Source: Pseudomonas sp. Gutcm_11s (GTDB taxonomy: Bacteria; Pseudomonadota; Gammaproteobacteria; Pseudomonadales; Pseudomonadaceae). From it: DNA of 64,000 bases. A program made the translations under genes and the position numbers. Within the stretch, counting starts at the first letter, position 1. Each line of letters starts with the position of its first letter. Below, in pieces: positions 22,740-31,323 of the stretch. Below the pieces are notes generated by a model. That model did not search any database. It saw nothing but the letters and a program-made list of their open reading frames with translations, and had not been told where the DNA came from. The stretch is from positions 1-64,000 of the forward strand of contig NZ_JAQSUW010000016.1 in the NCBI RefSeq assembly GCF_028649395.1, in the 5' to 3' direction.

Positions 22740-25133
22740 TCAGTAGGTGAGGTCGAGGGTGGTGCCGACCACCCGCTCGCGGCCGACCGAGGCGAACTGG
22801 CTACCCGGTTCGTCGTAGCGATACAGGTAGTACTCCTCGTCGGTGACGTTGTTGGCCCACAGGGTCACGCGCCACTGATCGCCGGCATAACCGGTGCGCA
22901 GGTTGAGCAGGGTGTAGACCGGCATACGGTCTTTCTCCGCCCCTTCCAGCAGTGAGCGCGAAGTGGTGCTGCCGGTGTACTTGAGATCGCCACCGACGAA
23001 CCAGCCACTGTGGTGTTGGTAGTCGGCGCCCAGCGCCGCAGTCCACTCGGGTGCCTGCGGGAAGGCTTCGCCGGCCAGGTCCAGCGGCACACCGTTCTGC
23101 ACGAAGTAGAACTCGTCGAATTCGGTCTTGGCCAGGCCGAGCGAGGCGAAGGTGTCCAGGCCTTCCAGCGGCAGATAACCCAGCTCGATCTCGAAGCCGT
23201 CAACGTGCGACTTGCCGGCGTTGATCACCACGTCGCTGGTGAAGTCGCCAGGGATCTGCGGCACGTTGACCTGCTGATCGTCCCAGTCCAGGTGGAACAG
23301 GTTGGCGTTCAGGCGCACCTTGCCGTCGGCCCACAGCGAGCGGTACGACAGCTCGTAGTTCCAGGCGTACTCGGCGTCGTAGTCATACACCTCTGAGGTC
23401 ACGTAGTTGGTCGCGGTGCCGCCACCACGGTAGGCGCGTTGCACGACGAAGCCGACGTTCTGCTGCTTGTCGATCTGGTACTGCACGCCGAGCTTGGGTA
23501 GCCAGGCGTCGTAGCTGGTGTCGCCGCCGCTGTTGAGGCTGCTGATAGGCGTGCCGCTGGCATTGTCCACGCGGCGGTTGTCGGCCTTGTAGTCCTGCTT
23601 CTCGTAGTCGTAGCGCATGCCGCTGATCAGCGTCCACTGCTCGGTCAGGTGCCAGTTCATCTCGCCGAACAGGGCGTAGTTGTCCACCTCGTTCTTGCTG
23701 CGGTCGCGGCGCTGGTAGGTTTCCCAGGGGCGTTGCTGATCGCGACGGCCCTTCTCCTCGCCGGTGTTGAGGTAGACGCCGGCCACTGCCGAGTACTGTG
23801 TGTTGTCCCAGTTCAGGCGCAGCTCCTGGGCGATCTCCTTCTCGTCGAATTCGCCGGTGGTGCCCAGGTCGACCGAGGGGCGACTGGTCTCGGTCTTCAC
23901 GTGAGTGGTCAGCGAGGTCAGCGCCAGGCCTTCGCCGAGCGGCTGGGTGATTTCCAGGCCGGTGTTGTAGTTGATGGTGCTGCGCGCCTCGGTGAACAGC
24001 GCGCTGCTCTGGTGGCCCCATTCACGGTCGAAGTAGTCGACGCCGCCACTGGGGCCGTCGACATCGTTGTAGGCCGGCGAGTCGTAGCTCTTCGAGTGGC
24101 TCAGCAGCACGCGCACGCCATCTTCGCCGTGCGGCTGGAACAGTAGCTTGCCGCGCACCTGCCAGTAGTCGTCGTCCTTGCGCTCGTCGAGGCGCGGCAT
24201 GCCCTCGAAGAAGGGGTAGTCGATGCCGCCATCGGCATGGCTGCGCTCGGCGGCCAGGCGGAAGGCCAGTTTGTCCTCGACCAGCGGGCCGGAGACCATC
24301 GCTGCATAGCCATGGGTATCGAGGCTGCCGGCGGTGCCGCGGGCGGCGCTTTCCCAGTGGTAGGTCGGGTCCTTGGATTCGATGCGGATGGCGCCGGCCA
24401 GGGCGTTGCGGCCGCTGGTGGTGGATTGCGGGCCGCGCAGCACCTCGACCTGTTCCACGTCCCACATGCCCAGCGCACCGCGCCGCGCGCCCTGCATGGT
24501 CTGCGCCACGCCATCGACATACACGGTGGCCAGCGGGCGCCCGGCCGGGCCACCCACGCCTTCGGAGTTGATGCCGCGGATGATGTAGCCGGAGTCGGCC
24601 CAGTCGGCGTCGCGCACGTTGGCCATCATGCGGAAGGCATCTGGCAGGTTCTGGATGCGTGCCTGTTCGATGCGCGCGGCGTCGACCACGGCCACGCTGC
24701 TGGTGGTCTGCTGCAGATCGCGCTCAATCTTCTCGCCGGTGATCAGGATGGGAGAAAACTCCAGCGCCTCGCCAGCGGCGGAGGAGGCAGCGGCCTGCAG
24801 GGTGACGGTACGTGCACCGGTGAAGCGATAGCTCAGGCCGGTACCGGCGAGCAGTTGCTGCAGTGCCTGCTGGCGGTCCATGCGGCCGCTGACCGGTTGC
24901 GAACTCAGGCCCTGGGTCAGGCCGGCGTCATACAGCACCTGGGCGCCACTGGCGATGCCGAAGGCACTGAGGGCCTCATCTAGGCTCTGTGCAGGGATGT
25001 CGAAGCTGAGCTGCTCGTTCTGTTCGGCAGCGGTCTCGGCGGCCCAGGCAGCCGGAGCCGAGATCAGCAGGCTGGAGCAAGCGAGCAGGATTGAGCTCGC
25101 CAGGCGGGTCCTGAGCGGAAATGGTGTTGGCAT
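22740..25133 (-). CDS. TonB-dependent receptor with N-terminal signalling (STN) domain, FecA/FpvA type
   Basis: Outer-membrane transporter, 797 residues: signal peptide about 1-31 (ending AAWA), STN/signalling domain about 42-100 (LSFDIPAQSLDEALSAFGIASGAQ style), plug about 130-250 (RGINSEGV, VEVLRGPQSTTSGRNALAGAI) and a 22-strand barrel ending in the aromatic TTLDLTY. The STN domain plus the fecI-fecR pair just upstream shows that ligand binding is transduced to the anti-sigma factor. The ligand (xenosiderophore, haem or other) cannot be named. ATG 25133 follows GGGGAG. It is separated from fecR by 102 bp holding its own ECF-type promoter candidate. Confidence 0.93.
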   Translation of the reverse strand: MPTPFPLRTRLASSILLACSSLLISAPAAWAAETAAEQNEQLSFDIPAQSLDEALSAFGIASGAQVLYDAGLTQGLSSQPVSGRMDRQQALQQLLAGTGLSYRFTGARTVTLQAAASSAAGEALEFSPILITGEKIERDLQQTTSSVAVVDAARIEQARIQNLPDAFRMMANVRDADWADSGYIIRGINSEGVGGPAGRPLATVYVDGVAQTMQGARRGALGMWDVEQVEVLRGPQSTTSGRNALAGAIRIESKDPTYHWESAARGTAGSLDTHGYAAMVSGPLVEDKLAFRLAAERSHADGGIDYPFFEGMPRLDERKDDDYWQVRGKLLFQPHGEDGVRVLLSHSKSYDSPAYNDVDGPSGGVDYFDREWGHQSSALFTEARSTINYNTGLEITQPLGEGLALTSLTTHVKTETSRPSVDLGTTGEFDEKEIAQELRLNWDNTQYSAVAGVYLNTGEEKGRRDQQRPWETYQRRDRSKNEVDNYALFGEMNWHLTEQWTLISGMRYDYEKQDYKADNRRVDNASGTPISSLNSGGDTSYDAWLPKLGVQYQIDKQQNVGFVVQRAYRGGGTATNYVTSEVYDYDAEYAWNYELSYRSLWADGKVRLNANLFHLDWDDQQVNVPQIPGDFTSDVVINAGKSHVDGFEIELGYLPLEGLDTFASLGLAKTEFDEFYFVQNGVPLDLAGEAFPQAPEWTAALGADYQHHSGWFVGGDLKYTGSTTSRSLLEGAEKDRMPVYTLLNLRTGYAGDQWRVTLWANNVTDEEYYLYRYDEPGSQFASVGRERVVGTTLDLTY

Positions 25134-25152
25134 TGTTATCTCCCCGGTGAAT

Positions 25153-25182
25153 CGTCAAATAGGTGCAGATGAAAAGCGTTCC
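25153..25182 (-). promoter_or_regulatory. Candidate ECF-sigma promoter of the TonB receptor gene
   Basis: On the minus strand GGAAC (25182-25178), 16 bp, then TATTTGACG (25161-25153), 20 bp before the receptor ATG. GGAA-type -35 boxes are typical of ECF sigma factors, and a FecI-type factor is encoded two genes upstream. Confidence 0.45.
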
Positions 25183-25235
25183 TATTCGATAGACGTTAGC
25201 CGAGGCACGGACCCGCAATGGCAGACGCAGATTTT

Positions 25236-26174
25236 TTAGCGCAGCACGATCCAGCCGCCAGGCAGGCGGGTCTCGCTCAGCCCCAGGCTGCTGCGGATAT
25301 GCGCGAGCGCCTCGTCGGGGCGCTGCAGATGGAACACGCCGCTGACTGGGCGGCGCGCGGTTTCAGCGTCGGCCAGGACGATGCGGCCAGTACGGTAGCG
25401 GTTCAGTTCGTCGACCAGTTCGGCCAGCGGGCGTTGCTTGAACACCAGCAGGTCCTGGCGCCAGGCCAGGGCTTCCTGGCTGTTGACCGGCGCCGGCGCG
25501 CTGCTGGTGCGGGTGTCGTAGCGCAGCTGCTGGCCGGCCTCCAGGCGCCGAGGTGGCTGGTCGGCCAGGCGCACGGCCACTACGCCTTCGCTGCAGGTCA
25601 CGCGTACGCCGGCGGGCTGGTGGCGAACCTCGAACACCGTGCCCAGGGCGGTGACGCTGCCGTTGTCGGCCTCGACCACGAACGGCCGGCTGGCGTCGTG
25701 TTGCACATGGAAGACGGCGGCGCCGCCGCTCAGCACCAGGCGCCGGCGTTCGGCGCTGAAGTCCAGGTCGAGGCGGGTGCGGGCGTCCAGCTCGACGCGG
25801 CTGCCGTCCTCCAGGACCACTTCACGGCGCTCGCCGACGCGGGTGCTGACATCGGCGAGCCAGGCCTGGCCGTCGACATGTTGCCCGGCCTGCAACCAGG
25901 CGAAGCCGAGCAGCAGGGCGCAGGCTGCTGCCAGCCCACCACCCAGTAGACGTCGCCCTGGTGTGCGGCGTGGCGTGGCGGCCGGCAGCTGGCCTAGTTG
26001 CTTCCACAGCTGCGTCGCTTCCTTATAAGCGCGCATATGCTCTGCGCTGGTGGCGCACCATTCGCGCAGGGCGCGGGCGTCTTCGGCCGTGGCCTGGCCA
26101 GAGGTGAGGCGCGCCACCCAGGCATTGGCCTGGCGGGTCAGCTCGAGCGAGTCGGTGGGAGTAACTGGAGTCAT
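25236..26174 (-). CDS. FecR-type anti-sigma factor / transmembrane regulator
   Basis: Relays the receptor signal across the inner membrane to the FecI-type sigma factor. 312 residues: cytoplasmic DUF4880 region (about 10-55, WVARLTSGQATAEDARALREW), one transmembrane helix about 75-95, and a periplasmic FecR domain about 105-205 (VVLEDGSRVELDARTRLDLDF) followed by a C-terminal domain that contacts the receptor. The start ATG overlaps the sigma gene stop by 4 bp (26171-26174), so the two are coupled. Confidence 0.93.
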   Translation of the reverse strand: MTPVTPTDSLELTRQANAWVARLTSGQATAEDARALREWCATSAEHMRAYKEATQLWKQLGQLPAATPRRTPGRRLLGGGLAAACALLLGFAWLQAGQHVDGQAWLADVSTRVGERREVVLEDGSRVELDARTRLDLDFSAERRRLVLSGGAAVFHVQHDASRPFVVEADNGSVTALGTVFEVRHQPAGVRVTCSEGVVAVRLADQPPRRLEAGQQLRYDTRTSSAPAPVNSQEALAWRQDLLVFKQRPLAELVDELNRYRTGRIVLADAETARRPVSGVFHLQRPDEALAHIRSSLGLSETRLPGGWIVLR

Positions 26175-26722
26175 GGTGTCGGCATTGTATCGTGGCGTGC
26201 TGGTGCCAGGCCTTCGCTCTGCTGCCTCAGGCGCAGGGCGCAGTGATCGAGGGCGCGGCGTACCTCCAGCTCGACGGTGCGCAGGCTGACGCCGAAGCGC
26301 TGGGCCAGCACCTTGTGCGGCTGGCCTTCGAGGCGGGCGGCGAGGAACAGCTCGCGGCGCCGCGCAGGCAACTCTTCGAGTATCTCGGCCAGGCGCTGCA
26401 GCTGCTGCTGGTCGGAGGTCGCCTGCTCGGCGTTGGGGGCCTCGTCGGGGACTTCCAGCAGCGACTCGATTTCCAGCGGATCGAGCAGGCGGCGGGCGTT
26501 GGCGCGGGCGTCATCGATGGCCAGGTTGGTGGCCATGCGGCGCAGGTAGGCCAATGGGTTGTCCACCAGCTCGCCGGATTGCAGGCGGTTGAGCTTGAGC
26601 CAGGCGTCCTGCAGCAGGTCTTCGGCGGTGGCGCTGCAGCCGGTGCGCCCGGTCAGGTAGCGGACCAGGTTGCGGCGCTCGGCGATGAAGCAGGCCAGGA
26701 GGGAAGGGTATTGCTGCGACAT
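26171..26722 (-). CDS. ECF sigma factor, FecI family
   Basis: 183 residues. Region 2 is about 10-77 (LVRYLTGRTGCSATAEDLLQDAWLK, YLRRMATNLAIDDAR); region 4 is about 105-162 with a helix-turn-helix (GQPHKVLAQRFGVSLRTVELEVRRAL). Typical of iron-starvation sigma factors that transcribe one receptor gene. The Shine-Dalgarno is weak. A TTGAGT-17-TAAGCT promoter overlaps a Fur-like sequence upstream. First gene of the fecI-fecR-receptor set. Confidence 0.92.
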   Translation of the reverse strand: MSQQYPSLLACFIAERRNLVRYLTGRTGCSATAEDLLQDAWLKLNRLQSGELVDNPLAYLRRMATNLAIDDARANARRLLDPLEIESLLEVPDEAPNAEQATSDQQQLQRLAEILEELPARRRELFLAARLEGQPHKVLAQRFGVSLRTVELEVRRALDHCALRLRQQSEGLAPARHDTMPTP

Positions 26723-26761
26723 CGCCGGGAAAGGGTCCAGACCTGCAGGAAAGTCGTCGAC

Positions 26762-26805
26762 AGCTTAGCGATTCACGGAAGCAGACTCAATTGCCAGTCA
26801 TTCTC
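26762..26805 (-). promoter_or_regulatory. Candidate promoter with overlapping Fur-like box before the fecI-type gene
   Basis: Minus strand: TTGAGT (26790-26785), 17-bp spacer, TAAGCT (26767-26762). Overlapping the -35, 26805-26787 reads GAGAATGACTGGCAATTGA, which matches the GATAATGATAATCATTATC Fur consensus at about 10 of 19 positions, mostly in the left half. Confidence 0.4.
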
Positions 26806-26850
26806 GATTGATCGCAGTGCGCGTCGTGAGAGGGTGCGTGCTGATCGAAC

Positions 26851-27216
26851 TCAGTTACCCGGCCCGACCAGCGCGCAGACCTTGGCGACCATCTGTGAGA
26901 CTTCGAAGGGCTTGTCGAACACCGCGGCGAACAGGTCGGGGGTGGCCCGGCCGAGGTTGCCGTGGGCGCCGCTCATGAGCAGGATCGGCAGCTCGGCCGC
27001 GCTGAGGCGGCTGCGGATCGCCTGGGCCAGTTGCAGGCCATTCATCTGCGGCATCATGAAGTCGGTGATCACCAGCGAGGGCTGTTCCAGCTCCAGCAGT
27101 TCCAGGCCGTGCTGGCCGTCGCCCGCCTTGACCACCCGATAGCCCTGGTCCTCCAGTGCATAGCCGAGCATGTTGGCGATCAGATGCTCGTCATCGACTA
27201 TCAGGATGGTCTTCAT
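26851..27216 (-). CDS. Single-domain response regulator (CheY-like receiver)
   Basis: 121 residues, only a receiver domain: acidic pocket Asp8-Asp9, phospho-acceptor Asp52 (VITDFMMP), Ser82 of the switch and Lys102 (FDKPF). There is no output domain, so it must act by protein contact or as a phosphorelay intermediate. Its start is 7 bp after the stop of the upstream histidine kinase (27224), so it is very probably the partner of that kinase. ATG 27216 follows GAGACAACC. Confidence 0.93.
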   Translation of the reverse strand: MKTILIVDDEHLIANMLGYALEDQGYRVVKAGDGQHGLELLELEQPSLVITDFMMPQMNGLQLAQAIRSRLSAAELPILLMSGAHGNLGRATPDLFAAVFDKPFEVSQMVAKVCALVGPGN

Positions 27217-27223
27217 GGTTGTC

Positions 27224-28432
27224 TCATTCGTACGTCTTGATATCGGTCAGGCCAGCGATTCCATGCTCGGGTTCATTATTTCGTGAGGCCTGCGCCCACA
27301 GGGCGCTGGCTGGCAGATAGATGGTCACGCTGGCGCCCTGTCCGAGCTCGCTCTGCACGCGCACCGAACCGCCGGCGTTGCGTGCGAAGCCGTAGACCTG
27401 GCTGAGGCCGAGGCCGGTGCCCTTGCCGAATTTCTTGGTGGTGAAAAAGGGTTCGAAGATGCGCCCCTGCAGCTCGGTGGACATGCCGGGGCCGCAGTCG
27501 ATCACCGAGAGCAGCACGAAGTCACCGCGCAGATCGTCCCAGTCACCACTCAACTGGCTATTGCGCACCTGCAGGCGAATCTGGCCGCGGCACTCCATGG
27601 CGTCGCGGGCGTTGAACACCAGGTTGAGCAGGGCCATTTCCAGCTGGTTGGGGTCGACCATCACCGGGTGTGGCATGTCGTCGAGTTCCAGCGCCAGGTC
27701 GATGCCTTCGGGCAGCGCCTGGGCGAACAGGGCGGAGGTGGCCTTGAGGGTTTCTGTCAGATCGAGCAACTGCGCCTGCGGTGCACGCCGCCGGGCGAAG
27801 GTCAGCAGGTTGGCGGTCAGCTCGCGGCCACGCAGGCCGGCTTCGTGGATGTTTTCCAGCAGGGTCTGGATGCGCTCGGGGTTGCTGCTGCGCCGGGCCA
27901 GGTCGCTGGAGCCGATGATCACCGTGAGCAGGTTGTTGAAGTCGTGCGCCATGCCGCCGGTGAGCTGGCCGAGGGCTTCCATCTTCTGCGCCTGGAACAG
28001 CTGCGAGCGGGCCTCGTCCAGATGGAGCTGGGCCTCGTGGCGCTCGGTGATGTCGCGGGTGATCTTGGCCAGGCCGACCAGGTTGCCGGCGTCGTCATGG
28101 ATGGCGTCGAGCACCACCAGCGCCCAGAAGCGCGAGCCGTCCTTGCGCAGGCGCCAGCCCTCGTCATGGGCGCGGCCCTCGCGCAGGGCGGTGGCGATCA
28201 GCCGCTCTGGCTTGCCCTGGCGGCGGTCTTCCTCGGGAAAGAACATGCTCAGCGACTGGCCGATCACTTCGTCTGCCCGATAGCCCTTGATCCGTTCCGC
28301 CCCGGTGTTCCAGGTCATGATCCGGCCTTGTGGGTCGAGCATGTAGATGGCGTAGTCGACCACGGCCCGGACGAGCAGCTCGTAGCTGTGTTCGGTCAGG
28401 CCGCCGGAGAGGCGCTGGGGTTCATCGCTCAT
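27224..28432 (-). CDS. PAS-domain sensor histidine kinase
   Basis: 402 residues from ATG 28432 (MSDEPQRLSGGLTEHSYELL); the frame is open 58 codons further but that part is intergenic. PAS domain about 15-130 (AIYMLDPQGRIMTWNTGAERIKGY, then a PAC-type DITERHEA end), HisKA with phospho-His163 (GGMAHDFNNLLT), and HATPase boxes LLNLVFNARDAM, DCGPGM, GKGTGLGLS. No transmembrane segment, so a soluble sensor, possibly of redox or a small ligand. It forms a two-gene operon with the receiver protein and diverges from the DUF2946-oprC genes. Confidence 0.93.
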   Translation of the reverse strand: MSDEPQRLSGGLTEHSYELLVRAVVDYAIYMLDPQGRIMTWNTGAERIKGYRADEVIGQSLSMFFPEEDRRQGKPERLIATALREGRAHDEGWRLRKDGSRFWALVVLDAIHDDAGNLVGLAKITRDITERHEAQLHLDEARSQLFQAQKMEALGQLTGGMAHDFNNLLTVIIGSSDLARRSSNPERIQTLLENIHEAGLRGRELTANLLTFARRRAPQAQLLDLTETLKATSALFAQALPEGIDLALELDDMPHPVMVDPNQLEMALLNLVFNARDAMECRGQIRLQVRNSQLSGDWDDLRGDFVLLSVIDCGPGMSTELQGRIFEPFFTTKKFGKGTGLGLSQVYGFARNAGGSVRVQSELGQGASVTIYLPASALWAQASRNNEPEHGIAGLTDIKTYE

Positions 28433-28587
28433 GCTGTTCTCGATGCGGTTCAGGGGCACCGCTGAGTATGCAGTGTAGAGCCATGAGATGAGCACTGTCT
28501 GCTGCCCGCCAGCCGGTTGCCGGCGGGTGCGACGCCTTGTCCGCAGCAGCCTCGCCTGGCATCGACTAGAATCCGCGACAAAGAAGG

Positions 28588-28956
28588 ATGCCCGCCCTGA
28601 ATCCACTCAGCCGTAACTTCCGCGATTGGCTCTATGCCTTTGCCCTGGTGGGTATGCTCCTGCGTGTGAGCATGCCGCTGTGGGCGCTGCCGCAGATGAG
28701 CGAAGGCGGCTTCATGCTGATGTGTACTTCGCAGGGCATGCAGTGGCAGCTGGGCGAGGAGGGCAAGGCGGGGGCGTCCCACCAGATGCCCTGCGTGCAA
28801 TGTGGCGCGCACGTCGCCAGCCTGCAGTTCTTCCCGTTCACCCCGCCCGCACCCGCCGTCGCGCCGGCACAGCGCCCGCGCTTCGCCGAGGCACTGAGCC
28901 TCAGCCCGCCGTTCCTGGTCGCGCCGCCCGGCAGGGCACCACCGTCGCTTTCCTGA
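28588..28956 (+). CDS. DUF2946 family protein upstream of oprC
   Basis: 122 residues with an N-terminal hydrophobic segment (about 14-35, YAFALVGMLLRVSMPLWALP), a cysteine pair motif CVQCGAH at about 69-75 and a proline-rich C-terminus. DUF2946 proteins are found beside TonB copper receptors and other copper genes; the CxxC-H motif suggests metal or haem handling, which is inference. A GAAGG touches the ATG with no spacer, so the start may be less certain than others. 60 bp before oprC; likely co-transcribed. Confidence 0.75.
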   Translation: MPALNPLSRNFRDWLYAFALVGMLLRVSMPLWALPQMSEGGFMLMCTSQGMQWQLGEEGKAGASHQMPCVQCGAHVASLQFFPFTPPAPAVAPAQRPRFAEALSLSPPFLVAPPGRAPPSLS

Positions 28957-29016
28957 AGTCGCCATCAGTCGCCCTCGTCGCGAGGGCATAGTGCTGTTCA
29001 TCATTCAGGAAACACC

Positions 29017-31101
29017 ATGACTCCATCCGTTTTCGTGCCGACACGTGCCGGGCGCCTGCCGTTCGTTCTCTCCGCTCTGACTCTGGCCATGGCCATGCCG
29101 ACCTTCGCCGAGGAGGCCGCCGATGCCGAGCTGGCCCCCAGCGTGGTCACCGCCGTGCAGCAGAGCTCGCCGCTGACCGTGATCGCCAACCCCAAGGACG
29201 CCCGCCAGCCGGTGCCGGCCAGTGATGCCACCGACTACCTGAAGACCATCCCCGGCTTCTCCGCCATCCGCAGCGGCGGCAGCAATGGCGACCCGGTGTT
29301 GCGCGGCATGTTCGGCTCGCGCATCAACCTGCGCACCAATGGTGGCCTGATGCTCGGTGCTTGCCCCTACCGCATGGACGCGCCGAGCTCCTATATCTCG
29401 CCGGAGACCTTCGACAAGCTGACCGTGATCAAGGGCCCGCAGACCGTGCTCTGGGGGCCGGGCGCCTCGGCCGGCACCGTGCTGTTCGAGCGTGAGCCGG
29501 AGCGCTTCGGCGAACTCGGCAGCCGCCTGCATGCCAGCGTGCTGGCCGGCTCCAACGGGCGCTTCGACAAGGTGCTGGATGGCGCGCTCGGCGGCGAACA
29601 GGGCTACCTGCGCTTCACCGGCAACCAGGCCCAGGCCGACGACTACGAGGATGGCGACGGCGATACCGTGCCGTCGCGCTGGAAGAAGTGGAACGGCGAC
29701 CTGGCCATCGGCTGGACGCCGGATGCCGACACCCTGATCGAACTGTCCGCCGGCCGCGGCGACGGCGAGGCGCGCTACGCCGGGCGTGGCATGGACGGTG
29801 CGCAGTTCGAGCGCGAGAGCCTCGGCCTGCGCTTCGAGAAGTCCAACCTCGGCGGCGTGCTCGACAAGCTGGAGGCGCAGCTCTACTACAACTACGCCGA
29901 CCACATCATGGACAACTTCAGCCTGCGCGTGCCGGACCCGACCAGCATGATGGCCGGGCCGATGGCGTCCCAGGTCGACCGGCGCACCGTCGGTGGACGC
30001 TTCGCCGGCACCTTCGTCTGGACCGATGTCGAGCTGGTGGCCGGTGTCGATGCGCTGCGCAGCGAGCACCGTGAGCGCAACTCCGACTACGACATGATGA
30101 GCGATACCTATACCGACACCGACCGCTTCCCCTGGAGCAAGGATGCGGTGATGCACAACTACGGCGCCTTCGCCGAGCTGACCTGGCAGGTCGCCGAGCG
30201 CCGCCGGGTAGTGAGCGGTGCGCGGCTGGACCGCGCCTCGGCCAAGGATTATCGGCAGAGCATCGGCGGCATGATGATGAGCATGCCCAACCCGACCGCT
30301 GACGAGACCCGTGCCGAGACCTTGCCGAGCGGCTTCGCCCGCTACGAGTACGACCTGGCCGGCTCGCCGACCACTCTCTACGCCGGCCTCGGCCACGTGC
30401 AGCGCTTCCCCGACTACTGGGAGCTGTTCTCGCCCAGCCGCGGCCCGGCCGGCGAGGTCAACGCCTTCGACGGCATCGAGCCGGAGAAGACCACCCAGCT
30501 CGACTTTGGCGTGCAGTACGCCGGCGAGGGCCTGCAGGCCTGGGCCTCCGGCTACGTCGGCCAGGTGCGCGACTACATCCTGTTCGACTACAGCGCCGGC
30601 GCGATGGGCGGCTCGCGGGCCGACAACATCGACGCACGCATCATGGGGGGCGAACTGGGCGTGGCCTACGACCTCAGTCATCACTGGAAGACCGACGCCA
30701 CCCTGGCCTACGCCTGGGGCAAGAACAGCTCGGACGGCGAGGCCCTGCCGCAGATGCCGCCGCTGGAGGCGCGCCTCGGCCTGACCTACGAGCAGGGCGC
30801 CTGGAGCACCGGCGCGCTGTGGCGCCTGGTGGCGGCGCAGAACCGGGTCGACGAGGGCAAGGGCAACGTGGTCGGCCAGGACTTCGGCAGCAGCGCCGGC
30901 TTCGGCGTGTTCTCGCTCAACGGCGCCTACCGCTTCAGCGACAACGTCAAGCTCAGCGCCGGCGTCGACAACCTGTTCGACAAGGATTACGCCGAGCACC
31001 TCAACCTGGCTGGCGATGCCGGCTTCGGCTACCCGGCCGACCCGGTGGCCATCGACGAGCCGGGCCGCACCCTGTGGGCCAAGGTCGACTTCGATTTCTG
31101 A
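29017..31101 (+). CDS. oprC: TonB-dependent copper receptor OprC
   Basis: Outer-membrane copper importer of the OprC/NosA family, 694 residues: signal peptide about 1-31 (ending TFA), plug about 50-180 and beta-barrel ending in KVDFDF. The plug contains GACPYRMDAPSSYISPE, in which Cys116 and Met120 reproduce the CxxxM copper-binding motif described for P. aeruginosa OprC; several Met-rich loops (MMMSMPNP) are present. Upstream DUF2946 gene supports a copper role. ATG 29017 follows TTCAGGAAACACC. A terminator follows. Confidence 0.94.
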   Translation: MTPSVFVPTRAGRLPFVLSALTLAMAMPTFAEEAADAELAPSVVTAVQQSSPLTVIANPKDARQPVPASDATDYLKTIPGFSAIRSGGSNGDPVLRGMFGSRINLRTNGGLMLGACPYRMDAPSSYISPETFDKLTVIKGPQTVLWGPGASAGTVLFEREPERFGELGSRLHASVLAGSNGRFDKVLDGALGGEQGYLRFTGNQAQADDYEDGDGDTVPSRWKKWNGDLAIGWTPDADTLIELSAGRGDGEARYAGRGMDGAQFERESLGLRFEKSNLGGVLDKLEAQLYYNYADHIMDNFSLRVPDPTSMMAGPMASQVDRRTVGGRFAGTFVWTDVELVAGVDALRSEHRERNSDYDMMSDTYTDTDRFPWSKDAVMHNYGAFAELTWQVAERRRVVSGARLDRASAKDYRQSIGGMMMSMPNPTADETRAETLPSGFARYEYDLAGSPTTLYAGLGHVQRFPDYWELFSPSRGPAGEVNAFDGIEPEKTTQLDFGVQYAGEGLQAWASGYVGQVRDYILFDYSAGAMGGSRADNIDARIMGGELGVAYDLSHHWKTDATLAYAWGKNSSDGEALPQMPPLEARLGLTYEQGAWSTGALWRLVAAQNRVDEGKGNVVGQDFGSSAGFGVFSLNGAYRFSDNVKLSAGVDNLFDKDYAEHLNLAGDAGFGYPADPVAIDEPGRTLWAKVDFDF

Positions 31102-31121
31102 GCCATCACCGCGCTGACCGG

Positions 31122-31147
31122 AGCCCGCCGCAAGGCGGGCTTTGCAT
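31122..31147 (+). terminator. Terminator after oprC
   Basis: AGCCCGCC (31122-31129) / GGCGGGCT (31134-31141) with GCAA loop, followed by TTGCATTT. Confidence 0.8.
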
Positions 31148-31156
31148 TTGTGCACC

Positions 31157-31199
31157 GTGCAATCTGCACAGCGCATCGGCACGGTCGTGCATTCTGCAT
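31157..31199 (+). promoter_or_regulatory. Pair of GTGCA-N3-TGCAY repeats, candidate enhancer sites
   Basis: GTGCAATCTGCAC (31157-31169) and GTGCATTCTGCAT (31187-31199) are the same dyad 30 bp apart, about three helical turns, at roughly -136 to -94 from the predicted sigma54 start. A weaker third copy lies at 31202-31214. This is the usual layout of upstream activator sites for a sigma54 enhancer-binding protein, which I cannot identify. Confidence 0.5.
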
Positions 31200-31265
31200 G
31201 CTGTCATTCTGCCGTTGCTCTTACCTAACTCGATGATTGATATGGAGTTTTTCTTTATCCCGAAA

Positions 31266-31282
31266 TTGGCACAGGCGCTGCA
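31266..31282 (+). promoter_or_regulatory. Sigma54 (RpoN) promoter of the DUF3509 gene
   Basis: TTGGCAC-AGGCGC-TGCA matches the RpoN consensus TTGGCACG-N4-TTGCW with the invariant GG (31268-31269) and GC (31280-31281) at the correct 10-bp separation. The start of transcription should be near 31293, 31 nt before the ATG at 31324. Confidence 0.8.
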
Positions 31283-31323
31283 CTGGCAAAGGTCCTGACA
31301 CATACACAATAGGGAGAAGAACG

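Noticed and set aside
29005-31182. 725-residue minus-strand open frame opposite oprC.
   Set aside because: Antisense shadow; oprC has a signal peptide, plug motifs and the CxxxM site on the plus strand.
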